NCBI GenBank assembly: GCA_003164715.1
Contig: PLTZ01000019.1
Span: forward strand, 84,419-148,418
Direction of reading: 5' to 3'
DNA length: 64,000 nt
Source: Opitutaceae bacterium
Lineage (GTDB): Bacteria; Verrucomicrobiota; Verrucomicrobiia; Opitutales; Opitutaceae
In this document: positions 18,156 through 25,936 of the stretch, one piece after another
Numbering within the stretch: the stretch's first letter is position 1
How the letters are laid out: the number at the start of each line of letters is the position of its first letter
Program-made: the position numbers and the translations under genes
Notes under the pieces: generated by a model
Database searches by the model: none
The model's input: the letters and a program-made list of their open reading frames with translations, nothing else
What the model was told of the DNA's origin: nothing

Positions 18156-18263
18156 TCAACAACGCGTAAATAAGTTCCAGCAACTTTTGGTCGCCTAGGC
18201 TTGTTGCGCGTCGGAAAACACCCCGGTTTACCCCCCCATTCCATCCTTTTTGAGCCCGTCGCC

Positions 18264-19349
18264 ATGCAAAAGATCTTCCAGGTAGGTTCCAAGACATTCG
18301 TCCTCGATCAGGCGAAGGCGGAAGCCGCGTTCGCGGGAAAGCGCGTGATCAACGGACGCGAGACGATGACCTTCAATCTGCTGCCGCTGAAGTACCAGTG
18401 GGCCTACGACCTTTACCGCAAGATGAAGGCCAACCACTGGGAGCCCGAGGACATCCCGATGGGCAAGGACATCGAGCAGTGGCGCGACGCCAAGGCCGTT
18501 TCGGATGTCGAGCGCTGGATCATCCGGATGGGCATCGGCTACTTCTCGGCCGCCGAGGGGATCGTGGGCGACAACATCCAGCACGTGGTGCGGGAGCTGG
18601 TCACGGCCCCGGAGTTGAAGCTCGTCCTCGGGCGGCACGCCCACGAGGAGAATATCCACGCGGATTCCCTCCTCTACATGATCGCTTCGCTCGGGATCAA
18701 TCCCCACGAGTGCGAGGCGATGTTCGAGGACGTGCCCACCATCGTGCGCAAGAACGAATTTGTAACGCGGATTTCACGCGAGCTGCGCCGGGACCTCGAC
18801 CTCACCAAGGCGGAGAACAAGAAGCTCCTGGCCTCGAACATCTTCGTGTTCGGCCAGTGCATGGAGGGGACGCAGTTCTACGGCCTCTTCGGGATGATCC
18901 TTTCGCTCTACCGGCAGAACAAGTTCCCGGGCATAGGCCAGATGTTCAGGTACACCCTCAGGGACGAGTCGAACCACATCGAGGTGTTCCGCAACCTGTT
19001 CATGGACTTGGTCGAGGAGAACCGCGAGATCTGGTCGCCCGAGTACAAGGAGGAGCTCCGCGGCCTCATGCGCGAGGCGGTCTCCCTGGAAAAGGACTTC
19101 ATCCGCGACTGCCTGCCCGTCAACGCGGTGGGGCTGCGGCTCGAGGATTTCCAAACCTATATCGACTACATCGCCGATCGCCGCCTCGAGGGCTGCGGTC
19201 TGGCGCCGCTGTCCGGCGGCATCAAAAATCCCCTGCCGTGGCTGGCCGAGATGATGGACATCGCGAAGGAGCAGAACTTCTTCGAGGGCAGGGTCACCGA
19301 GTACCAGAAGGCTTCCTCATTGACGGTCGCATCGGACGACGAGCTCTGA
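18264..19349 (+). CDS. nrdB: Ribonucleotide reductase class I small subunit, tyrosine-less (Ic-like)
   Basis: NrdB (361 residues) houses the dimetal cofactor that generates the oxidising equivalent for NrdA. The six expected metal ligands are present: E98 (AAEGIVGDN), E129 and H132 (EENIH), E201 (CMEGTQF), E235 and H238 (RDESNH). The position of the radical tyrosine (E. coli Y122, Phe in Chlamydia) is Leu136, so no tyrosyl radical can form there. A Mn/Fe or other metal-based oxidant, as in chlamydial class Ic, is likely. FFEGRVTEYQ near the end keeps the tyrosine of the radical-transfer route. The overall sequence resembles the chlamydial enzyme. ATG 18264 starts the family N-terminus. nrdA follows after 153 bases. 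Confidence 0.93.
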   Translation: MQKIFQVGSKTFVLDQAKAEAAFAGKRVINGRETMTFNLLPLKYQWAYDLYRKMKANHWEPEDIPMGKDIEQWRDAKAVSDVERWIIRMGIGYFSAAEGIVGDNIQHVVRELVTAPELKLVLGRHAHEENIHADSLLYMIASLGINPHECEAMFEDVPTIVRKNEFVTRISRELRRDLDLTKAENKKLLASNIFVFGQCMEGTQFYGLFGMILSLYRQNKFPGIGQMFRYTLRDESNHIEVFRNLFMDLVEENREIWSPEYKEELRGLMREAVSLEKDFIRDCLPVNAVGLRLEDFQTYIDYIADRRLEGCGLAPLSGGIKNPLPWLAEMMDIAKEQNFFEGRVTEYQKASSLTVASDDEL

Positions 19350-19502
19350 CCAAGAGCCGTACGAATCGAAACTCTCAGTAGCGCCGACCGTCCCCTCATC
19401 GCTCTAGAGGACCTCTGTCTGCCGCAGCCGGCAAAGGGGTCCCTCATCGCTCCTCCCCGATCTCCGCCTGTTGCAACTCTTTTCTAAACCGGATCTTATC
19501 TA

Positions 19503-22500
19503 ATGAACAATATTCCGCTGGCTCATGACCTCGCCCTCAAGCGCACGGTCCACGCCCCCGTTGATCAGAAGCATTTGTACGCCTGGCGCGACGTGATTGC
19601 TCCGTCGGACATCGCGCTGCCATCGATCGTCCTATTGTGCCCGCATGGCGAGGAGCGATTCGACATGACCGAGGTCGCCGACACGCTGGGAAAGGCGCTC
19701 ACGAATGTCTACATCTCCCAGGGGGAGAAGGAGATCTTCACGGAGAAGAACCGGAACTGGGTCGCCCAGATCTGCCGGGAGCTTGCGGGGAACCTGACCG
19801 AGATGGCCCGCAAGCAGAACCCCCTGCGCCTCACGCTGAACGGCCTCTACGAGCTGATCGAGAAGACCTTGGTCGACAACAACGCCTACATGGTGGCGAA
19901 GAGCGTTCTGCTCAACCGCTCGCGCAAGATCTCGGTGAGCCGCGAATCGGCCGCCCAGAGCACGGTCCGCGTCATTCGCCGCAACAGCCAGATCGTGCCG
20001 TGGAACGACAGCAAGGTGGAGATCGCGGTGCGGAAGACCTTCCTGTCGCAGGCACGCGACTCCGCCCCGGCGGTCGCGATCGCTAAGGCGGTTTCGGAGA
20101 GGGTCCATGCGTCGAACCAGGCCTTTGTAAGGATCGAGGAGGTCCAGGACATCGTCCAGGAGGAGCTCATGAAGGCGGGCCACTTCAAGGTGGCCGAGGC
20201 CTACATCCTCTTCCGGGCGGAGCGGGCGGCGGCCCGCCAGAACGGGGAGTCGGAGACGTTTGAGGTGACGCTTGAGAAGGCGATCGGGACCCAGGGAGTC
20301 CTGGTCGTGGTCAAGAAGCCGAGCGGGGAGACGATTCTCTGGGACGGCGCCGACCTGCGCAAGAGGATCGAGTTCGCGATGACGGGCCTTGAGCTCTGCC
20401 TGACACCCGAGGAGATCGAGTTTGAGCTCAGGAGGGCCATCTACGACCAGATTTCCCAGAAGGACCTGGATGCGACCATCATCCTCAACTCCAAGACCCT
20501 CATCGAGAGGGACGCGGACTTTGCGAAATTCGCCGGGCGGATCCAGCTGACCTACATCTACGAGGAAGTGCTCGGCTGGGACATCCTGCGCGACGGCATC
20601 AGCAAGCTAAAGGAATGCCACCGCAAGGCGTTCAAGAAGTACATCGAGCACGGGATCGCCATCAAGCGCCTCAATCCCCGCCTTCTGGACTACGATTTGC
20701 AGAGGCTCGGAAGCGCTCTCGACCCGTCGTCGGACCTGGAATTCGACTTCCTCGGTGTGCAGACGCTCTACGACCGTTATCTGATCGTGGACAAAGTCTC
20801 GAAATCGACGCGGCGGATCGAGACACCGCAGTTCTTCTGGATGCGCGTGGCTATGGGGCTCTTCCTTGATGAGAAAGGGGACCGTGAGTCCAAGGCCAGC
20901 GCGCTCTACGATCTCTACAAGACCCGTCGATTCTGCTCGTCGACGCCCACGCTGTTCAACAGCGGGACTCTGCACAGTCAGCTGAGCTCATGTTATTTGT
21001 ATCATATTGACGACTCGATAGAAGGGATATTTCAAAGAGGCATTGCCGAGAATGCCTACCTCTCGAAATGGGCGGGCGGCTTAGGCGGGTCATGGACCTC
21101 CGTGCGCGGCACAGGTGCCTATATCGGAGGCACGAACGGCGAGTCTCAGGGCGTCATCCCGTTCCTTAAGCTCCACAACGACCAGCTTGTCGCCGTGAAC
21201 CAGTGCTTTGGACCGGACACGGTCGTCTACACGGCGGACGGGCCCAAAGCGATCCGCGACGTGAAGCAGGGCGACCTGGTGCTTGGGGATAGCGGCACCT
21301 ATCGCGAGGTGACCGAGAAGTTCGCTTACGACCAGCATGGCCCGATGGTGGCGGTGAAGATCAAGCACTCGGTTGCTCCGATCCGGGTGACGACCGGGCA
21401 TCCATTCTATGCCATTCGCGGCGTGCCAATGGAGCAGGCCTGCGCCCGCACCATGCAGTGGCTGGCCAAGGGCAAGGTGCGCACCCAGTGGATCGACGCG
21501 GGCGAACTCCGGCCGGGCGACTATGTCGCGCAGACGATTCCCACTCAGGTCATCCCGGCCGAGGGCTTCTCAGAGGAAGACGCGCGCATGTATGGAATCC
21601 TTCTCGGGGACGGGCACCTTTCAAAGAACGGCCATCAATGGGGCGTTTCCGGCCACCCACAGCGCGACGAGCACATTGAGTTCGTCCGGCAGTACCTCGC
21701 CGACCGCGGAATTCACTCTTGGGAGACGGGACGCGGGGAGACCTACCTGCAGGTAAACTGGGCCAGTGGGCGAGGGGTGGTGCGCGACGGGACCACTGGG
21801 CGCATCGCTGGGGCAGGGGAAGCGACGATGCCCTTTGGTCACGAGGATCTCTACGACGACAAGGGCAGAAAACGCATTTCGCGCCGTTTCTCGCACCTTC
21901 AGCATGGGCACACTCGCGCTTTGGTGCAGGGCCTATTGGAAACAGACGGCGGGGTTTCCCGCGGCAAGGAGATCTACTTCACCAACACGTCGCAGCCGCT
22001 TGTCGAGGGACTCCGCTACCAGCTCCTGCGCCTTGGAATTCCAACAGCCGGCCAGTTCCGCAGGAGGGACATCTCTCACGAGGGCCGGCGTTCCGACGGT
22101 TCCACCGTCAGCTTCACGGGGTTTAGCGACTGCTATGATGTCCGGATTCCCGCGGTAATGGAGATTGCCACCCTCGTCGACTGCAAGCCGCTCACGAAGA
22201 GGAACTGGATCACCCACGATGGATGCGTCTATTCGCGGGTGAGGGATGTATCCGGCGTCGAGCCCGATCCGTTCGTCTTCGATCTCAAGGTCGAGGGCGA
22301 CGAGACCTACATGACCAACGCGGCCTTGGTCCACAACGGCGGCAAGCGCAAGGGTTCCGGGTGCGCCTACCTGGAGAGCTGGCACAACGACATCTTTGAG
22401 TTCCTCGAGCTGAGGAAGAACACGGGCGACGACCGCCGCCGGACCCATGACATGAACACGGCGAACTGGATTCCTGACCTGTTCATGAAGCGAATGGAGG

Positions 22501-23963
22501 TCCGGGGCTCGTGGACGCTATTCCGCAGCAACGAGGTGCCCGATCTCCACGAGACTTTTGGCAAGAAGTTCGAGGACCTCTACCTCAACTACGAGAGGCT
22601 GGCCGAGGAGGGGAAGATCTACGGGCATAAGATCGAAGCCCTGGATCTCTGGAAGAAGATGCTCTCGATGATCTTCGAGACCGGGCACCCATGGATAACG
22701 TTCAAGGATCCGTGCAACGTGCGTTCGCCACAGGACCACGTTGGGGTGGTTCACTCATCAAATTTGTGTTCGGAGATCACCCTGAACACGTCCAAGGAAG
22801 AGACCGCGGTCTGCAACCTCGGATCGGTGATCCTTGAGACACATCTTCTTCCTGACGGATCGATCGACCACCGAAAGCTTCGCGAGACGATCCGGATGGC
22901 GGTGCGGGCATTGGACAATGTGATCGACATCAATTACTACCCGACCGAGGCCGCCAAGTGCTCGAACATGCGCCACCGGCCAATCGGCATGGGCGTGATG
23001 GGGCTTGCGAACACGCTCTACATGAAGGGCATTGCCTTCGCTTCGCCGGAGGCTGTGGAGTTCAACGATGAGGCGATGGAGGCGATCGCCTTCTACGCCT
23101 ACGAGGCGAGTTCCGACCTTGCGGCCGAGCGCGGGACCTACTCGTCGTACCGCGGATCCAAGTGGGACCGCGGCCTGCTTCCTCCCGACACGGTGGATCT
23201 CCTCGAGAAGGAGCGCGGGCTCCCGATCCAGGTGCCGCGCACCTCGCGGATGGACTGGACCCCGCTGCGGGCGAAGATCGCCGCGCAGGGCATGCGCAAC
23301 AGCAACGTCCTTGCCATCGCGCCCACGGCGACGATCTCCAACATCACGAACACCTCGCCCTGCATCGAGCCGACCTACAAGAACCTGTTCGTCAAATCGA
23401 ACCTCTCCGGCGAATTCATCGTGCTGAACCCCTTCCTCGTGAAGGACCTGAAGGCCCGCGGCCTGTGGGACCGGGACATGATGGACAGCCTCAAGTACTT
23501 CGACGGCGAGCTTAGGGATATCGAGAGGATCCCGGCAGACCTGAAGCAGAAATACCTCACGGCGTTCGACATCGACCACAAGTGGGTGATCGACGCCGCC
23601 GCCCGGCGCCAGAAGTGGATCGACCAGTCCCAATCCGTGAATCTCTGGATCAAGACGCCGGACCTGAAGACGCTCTCTCACATGTACCGCCATGCGTGGC
23701 ACGCCGGGCTCAAGACCACCTACTACCTGCGCGGCCTCGGGGCCTCCAACATCGAGAAGGCGACGGTCCAGGTGAAGAAGGAGATGCGCGGGGCAGCGGG
23801 GGAGACCAAGGCCGAGACGGCAACACGCGATGCGGCTAACCTCCTATCGACGCCGCCGTTTCCGACGGCAGAAGCGGCTCCGAAGCAGTACACCGCCGAG
23901 GAAAAGGTTGCGTGCTCGATTGAGGCGATGCGCAACGGCGGTACGTGCGAGGCCTGCCAGTAG
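19503..23963 (+). CDS. nrdA: Ribonucleotide reductase class I large subunit, interrupted by an intein
   Basis: The precursor has 1486 residues; removing the intein (568-945) leaves 1108, similar to the long chlamydial NrdA. NrdA reduces NDPs to dNDPs. Two clear ATP-cone allosteric domains lie at about 158-245 and 255-350, with a possible degenerate one before them. The barrel carries the first redox Cys C497 (LSSCYLY), the thiyl-radical Cys C1089 in NLCSEI with N1087 and E1091, and the second redox Cys C1104 (AVCNLGS). The C-terminal CEACQ (C1482, C1485) shuttles electrons. RKNTGDDRRRTHDMNTANWI is typical of this subclass. The extein joint would read NQ/GGKRKG. Codons are less G+C-biased here than in neighbouring genes, with an A+T-rich patch at 20991-21040. 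Confidence 0.95.
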   Translation: MNNIPLAHDLALKRTVHAPVDQKHLYAWRDVIAPSDIALPSIVLLCPHGEERFDMTEVADTLGKALTNVYISQGEKEIFTEKNRNWVAQICRELAGNLTEMARKQNPLRLTLNGLYELIEKTLVDNNAYMVAKSVLLNRSRKISVSRESAAQSTVRVIRRNSQIVPWNDSKVEIAVRKTFLSQARDSAPAVAIAKAVSERVHASNQAFVRIEEVQDIVQEELMKAGHFKVAEAYILFRAERAAARQNGESETFEVTLEKAIGTQGVLVVVKKPSGETILWDGADLRKRIEFAMTGLELCLTPEEIEFELRRAIYDQISQKDLDATIILNSKTLIERDADFAKFAGRIQLTYIYEEVLGWDILRDGISKLKECHRKAFKKYIEHGIAIKRLNPRLLDYDLQRLGSALDPSSDLEFDFLGVQTLYDRYLIVDKVSKSTRRIETPQFFWMRVAMGLFLDEKGDRESKASALYDLYKTRRFCSSTPTLFNSGTLHSQLSSCYLYHIDDSIEGIFQRGIAENAYLSKWAGGLGGSWTSVRGTGAYIGGTNGESQGVIPFLKLHNDQLVAVNQCFGPDTVVYTADGPKAIRDVKQGDLVLGDSGTYREVTEKFAYDQHGPMVAVKIKHSVAPIRVTTGHPFYAIRGVPMEQACARTMQWLAKGKVRTQWIDAGELRPGDYVAQTIPTQVIPAEGFSEEDARMYGILLGDGHLSKNGHQWGVSGHPQRDEHIEFVRQYLADRGIHSWETGRGETYLQVNWASGRGVVRDGTTGRIAGAGEATMPFGHEDLYDDKGRKRISRRFSHLQHGHTRALVQGLLETDGGVSRGKEIYFTNTSQPLVEGLRYQLLRLGIPTAGQFRRRDISHEGRRSDGSTVSFTGFSDCYDVRIPAVMEIATLVDCKPLTKRNWITHDGCVYSRVRDVSGVEPDPFVFDLKVEGDETYMTNAALVHNGGKRKGSGCAYLESWHNDIFEFLELRKNTGDDRRRTHDMNTANWIPDLFMKRMEVRGSWTLFRSNEVPDLHETFGKKFEDLYLNYERLAEEGKIYGHKIEALDLWKKMLSMIFETGHPWITFKDPCNVRSPQDHVGVVHSSNLCSEITLNTSKEETAVCNLGSVILETHLLPDGSIDHRKLRETIRMAVRALDNVIDINYYPTEAAKCSNMRHRPIGMGVMGLANTLYMKGIAFASPEAVEFNDEAMEAIAFYAYEASSDLAAERGTYSSYRGSKWDRGLLPPDTVDLLEKERGLPIQVPRTSRMDWTPLRAKIAAQGMRNSNVLAIAPTATISNITNTSPCIEPTYKNLFVKSNLSGEFIVLNPFLVKDLKARGLWDRDMMDSLKYFDGELRDIERIPADLKQKYLTAFDIDHKWVIDAAARRQKWIDQSQSVNLWIKTPDLKTLSHMYRHAWHAGLKTTYYLRGLGASNIEKATVQVKKEMRGAAGETKAETATRDAANLLSTPPFPTAEAAPKQYTAEEKVACSIEAMRNGGTCEACQ
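21204..22337 (+). mobile_element. Intein with LAGLIDADG homing endonuclease inside NrdA
   Basis: Residues 568-945 (378 aa) form a class 1-type intein. Block A starts with Cys1 (CFGPDTVVYTADGPKAIRDV), block B has TTGHPF with the catalytic His, and block F/G ends LVHN with the penultimate His and terminal Asn. Between them lies a two-motif LAGLIDADG endonuclease: YGILLGDGHLSKNG (about 697-710) and LVQGLLETDGG (807-817), both with their catalytic Asp. The insertion falls exactly between Gln567 and Gly946 of the conserved NQGGKRKG motif. The +1 residue is Gly, whereas standard splicing needs Cys, Ser or Thr. The next Ser, Thr or Cys is seven residues away. Confidence 0.93.
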
Positions 23964-23974
23964 GGCGCCCCATC

Positions 23975-24006
23975 TTGACAAACAGGCCTGTTTATCTAGC
24001 CTGTTT
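23975..24006 (+). promoter_or_regulatory. Promoter and operator of the first toxin-antitoxin module
   Basis: A consensus -35 TTGACA (23975-23980) abuts a perfect 12-base palindrome AACAGGCCTGTT (23981-23992). The half-site CCTGTTT recurs at 23987-23993 and 24000-24006. The best -10 is TAGCCT at 23997-24002, which would start transcription at about the ATG at 24010. The repeats are probable binding sites for autorepression by the antitoxin. Confidence 0.5.
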
Positions 24007-24009
24007 GGC

Positions 24010-24261
24010 ATGAAGACCGTTGATGCCTCTATGGGCGCCTTTGAGGCCAAAAACAGGTTTTCCGAACTCCTCGAACGTGTGGGCCGAGGGGCCGAGATAA
24101 CCATTACAAAACACGACCGTGCGGTTGCCCGGCTGGTTCCGGCCGTCTCGCAGACCAGCGATAGACGCAAGCGAGCCACTGCGGAACTTCGGGCGCTGCG
24201 TGCGCGTTACAGTCTGAAGGGACTTTCGGTGCGAGGCCTGATCGAGCAGGGTCGGAGATGA
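24010..24261 (+). CDS. Phd/YefM-family antitoxin
   Basis: This 83-residue protein has the typical N-terminal DNA-binding fold of Phd/YefM antitoxins: GAFEAKNRFSELLERVGRGAEITIT followed by RAVARLVP. The C-terminal part is charged (RRKRATAELRALRARY) and probably wraps the toxin. The gene has no recognisable ribosome-binding site; the ATG directly follows CCTGTTTGGC. Its stop overlaps the ATG of the PIN-domain toxin (ATGA), the usual coupled arrangement. It probably represses its own promoter through the palindrome just upstream. Lower G+C here than in neighbouring genes fits acquired DNA. Confidence 0.88.
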   Translation: MKTVDASMGAFEAKNRFSELLERVGRGAEITITKHDRAVARLVPAVSQTSDRRKRATAELRALRARYSLKGLSVRGLIEQGRR

Positions 24262-24674
24262 GTGAATTTGTCCTAGACTGCTCCGCTACCGTTCCCTGGG
24301 TATTTGAGTCCGAGACAACCCCGGAGACCGATGCATTGCTCGATAGACTTGCCGCGGGCGATAAGGCATGGGTGCCTGCACTATGGCATCTGGAGTTGGC
24401 CAATGTGCTGCTGGGGGCTCAACGCAAGGGGCGAATTGATAAGGCGGGCATTGAAAAATTCCTATCCGCATTGAACGTCTATGACATTGAGGTGGATTCT
24501 GAGACAATGGCCTTGGCTTGGTCGAAGACGCTGGCCCTCGCGGAAAGCTTCGGTCTCTCGCTGCACGACGCCGCATACCTGGAACTGGCACTGCGTCGCG
24601 GATTGCCGGTTGCGACTCTGGATAGGCCCCTGCGGGCGGCCGTTCAAGAGGCAGGCGGCAGTCTGGTGCTCTGA
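24258..24674 (+). CDS. VapC-like PIN-domain ribonuclease toxin
   Basis: This 138-residue PIN-domain protein is a probable Mg-dependent endoribonuclease toxin; relatives cut tRNA or rRNA. The acidic residues expected in the active site are visible: D7 in FVLDCSA, Glu in HLELANVLL, Asp in LSLHDAAYLELA and Asp in VATLDRPL. Its start overlaps the Phd-like antitoxin by ATGA, so expression is coupled. It looks full length and intact. A second PIN gene of opposite orientation lies 63 bases downstream. Confidence 0.9.
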   Translation: MSEFVLDCSATVPWVFESETTPETDALLDRLAAGDKAWVPALWHLELANVLLGAQRKGRIDKAGIEKFLSALNVYDIEVDSETMALAWSKTLALAESFGLSLHDAAYLELALRRGLPVATLDRPLRAAVQEAGGSLVL

Positions 24675-24737
24675 GAGTTCTTGCAGGCGGGTGCCTCGGA
24701 CGCCTTGAGAACGAGCGTAGAACGTTCAGCCAAAGGC

Positions 24738-25157
24738 CTATCCCGCCAGGGGCAGGCCCAGTTGCTCTGCCGCCCGCAGCATCCGGACATCCTTGGTGAA
24801 CAGGGGGCCCACCTCGGCACTCAAATATGTTGCCAGGTGAAGCGCATCAAGCGCGCGCAGTGAAACCTTGGGATGCAGCTCATTCAACAGTTCGGTGGCG
24901 TCCTGAACGATCATGCCATCCAAGGCAAGGAATCGGATCTTTTGGGCCACGATGCGTCTTTCAAACTCCTGCCACACCTCAGTCCCCAACCCGGCAGGGA
25001 TAACTCCCCGTGACACTTTGCCAAGGATGGCAGAACGAAGCTCGCAGTAGAGCAGCCGAGACGAAACCAGCGTGGTTCCGGAGACAATTGCCTCGCAAAG
25101 CTCCGAATCAGGCTCCGCCACAAAAAGCTTCACCATCACCGAGGTGTCGACGTACAT
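24738..25157 (-). CDS. VapC-like PIN-domain ribonuclease toxin (second module)
   Basis: This 139-residue PIN-domain protein starts MYVDTSVMVKLF, with the first catalytic Asp at position 4. The other acids are in LLYCELRSAI, RALDALHLATYL and LFTKDVRML. It belongs to a different PIN subgroup from the toxin at 24258, as the motifs and spacing show. It lies four bases after the stop of its probable antitoxin, so both are on one transcript read leftward. It faces the first module tail to tail. No disruption is visible. Confidence 0.9.
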   Translation of the reverse strand: MYVDTSVMVKLFVAEPDSELCEAIVSGTTLVSSRLLYCELRSAILGKVSRGVIPAGLGTEVWQEFERRIVAQKIRFLALDGMIVQDATELLNELHPKVSLRALDALHLATYLSAEVGPLFTKDVRMLRAAEQLGLPLAG

Positions 25158-25161
25158 GGCG

Positions 25162-25491
25162 TCAATAGCCGCTGTCCCGTTCCGCCCGGAGGATTGGGGC
25201 CGAGTCTTCGACTATGGTTGTCTTCTCGCGAAGAGCCCGCAGCGACGTCCATTTGGCCCCTTGGATCATCGGCCGATAGCGCACGATCATTGCCTTAGGA
25301 CGGCCGTCACTTGTGACCACGATTCGTTCCCCTCGCTCGGCGCGGTCGAGGAGGCTCGACAACCGATCCTTTGCCTCGCGCACATTGACAACGTCGCACA
25401 CTATTCCATAGACGGCCGCGGCCTCCTTTATTGAGAGCTCCTGCGCTTGCGCCTCCGGGTAGGTCGAGCGGATTCTTCGGTTTCTCTTCAT
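25162..25491 (-). CDS. Phd/YefM-like antitoxin (second module)
   Basis: This probable antitoxin has 109 residues from ATG 25491; a GTG at 25509 would add six. The core CDVVNVREAKDRLSSLLDRAERGERIVVTSDGRP followed by AMIVRYRP has the Phd-type fold, here preceded by about 40 residues with basic N-terminal MKRNRRIRS. A shorter product starting at GTG near VCDVVNVREA is possible. The toxin-binding tail follows (KWTSLRALREKTTIVEDSAP). Direct TGTGGCCA repeats overlap its start. It is four bases upstream of the PIN toxin. Confidence 0.82.
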   Translation of the reverse strand: MKRNRRIRSTYPEAQAQELSIKEAAAVYGIVCDVVNVREAKDRLSSLLDRAERGERIVVTSDGRPKAMIVRYRPMIQGAKWTSLRALREKTTIVEDSAPILRAERDSGY

Positions 25492-25508
25492 GTGGCCATA
25501 TGTGGCCA
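25491..25508 (-). promoter_or_regulatory. TGTGGCCA direct repeat at the antitoxin start
   Basis: TGTGGCCA occurs at 25491-25498 and again at 25501-25508, ten bases apart. Each copy contains the palindrome TGGCCA. The repeat sits on the start region of the second antitoxin and is a candidate autoregulatory operator. Confidence 0.4.
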
Positions 25509-25582
25509 CACCAACGGTGAAGTCAAGATCATTCGGGATTTCGACTTAAAAGGCTGATCATCCAATTTTCTGTATTCGCTGA

Positions 25583-25837
25583 TATGGCGCTGAGGCAGCT
25601 CGGAATTTCTCCGAGTTGGTCAATCGAGTCCACTACCTACGGGGGACAACAATCCTTGTCAAAAGAGACAAGCCGATGGTCAAACTCAGCCCTGTCAGTC
25701 GCCCCAAGACCGGACGGGAGTTGGCCGCGCTCTGGCCGAAGTGCCCGATACTGAGCCCCGATGAGGTCGCGAGCTTCAAGCGCGACATGGCCGATTCCCG
25801 CAGCCGTCTCGGCCCCTTGGTTTCAAAATGGGAGTAA
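25583..25837 (+). pseudogene. Broken Phd-type antitoxin
   Basis: In one open frame from 25583 to the TAA at 25837 the sequence reads GAEAARNFSELVNRVHYLRG, then TTILVKRDKPMVKLSPVSRP, a good match to a Phd/YefM antitoxin. No start codon exists before TTG 25616, which would remove the conserved AARNFSEL helix. An ATG at 25584 is out of frame; one lost base just after it (ATGGC-GCTGAG) would restore an N-terminus MAAEAARNFSEL. I therefore read it as frameshifted. A 73-residue product from TTG 25616 cannot be excluded. Confidence 0.65.
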
Positions 25838-25857
25838 TTGGCGTCGTCTCCGATTGA
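25828..25857 (+). pseudogene. Remnant of a PIN-domain toxin
   Basis: An ATG at 25828 overlaps the end of the broken antitoxin exactly where a VapC toxin should start. It encodes MGVIGVVSD and then TGA. This resembles the first strand of many PIN toxins, in which the catalytic Asp follows the hydrophobic stretch. No further PIN sequence is recognisable in any frame before 25936, so the rest has been deleted or decayed. Confidence 0.5.
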
Positions 25858-25936
25858 CGGGACGGATCTCTAGTTGATCGCGACCCAGCCGAGAATCTGC
25901 CCGCCCTGCTCGTGCGTTTCAATGTGAGGTTTGCGG

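Noticed and set aside
19350-19502. A repeat CCCTCATCGCTC occurring twice between nrdB and nrdA
   Set aside because: The copies are short and about 50 bases apart, with no symmetry or match to a known element; no support as an operator.
24010-25509. The toxin-antitoxin region as part of a phage or integrated element
   Set aside because: No integrase, attachment-site repeats or phage genes accompany it.
25870-25935. Leftward fragment reading RKPHIETHEQGGQILGWVAIN after paralogue E
   Set aside because: It is only about 20 residues in a shifted frame with no recognisable family; too short to call a gene or remnant.
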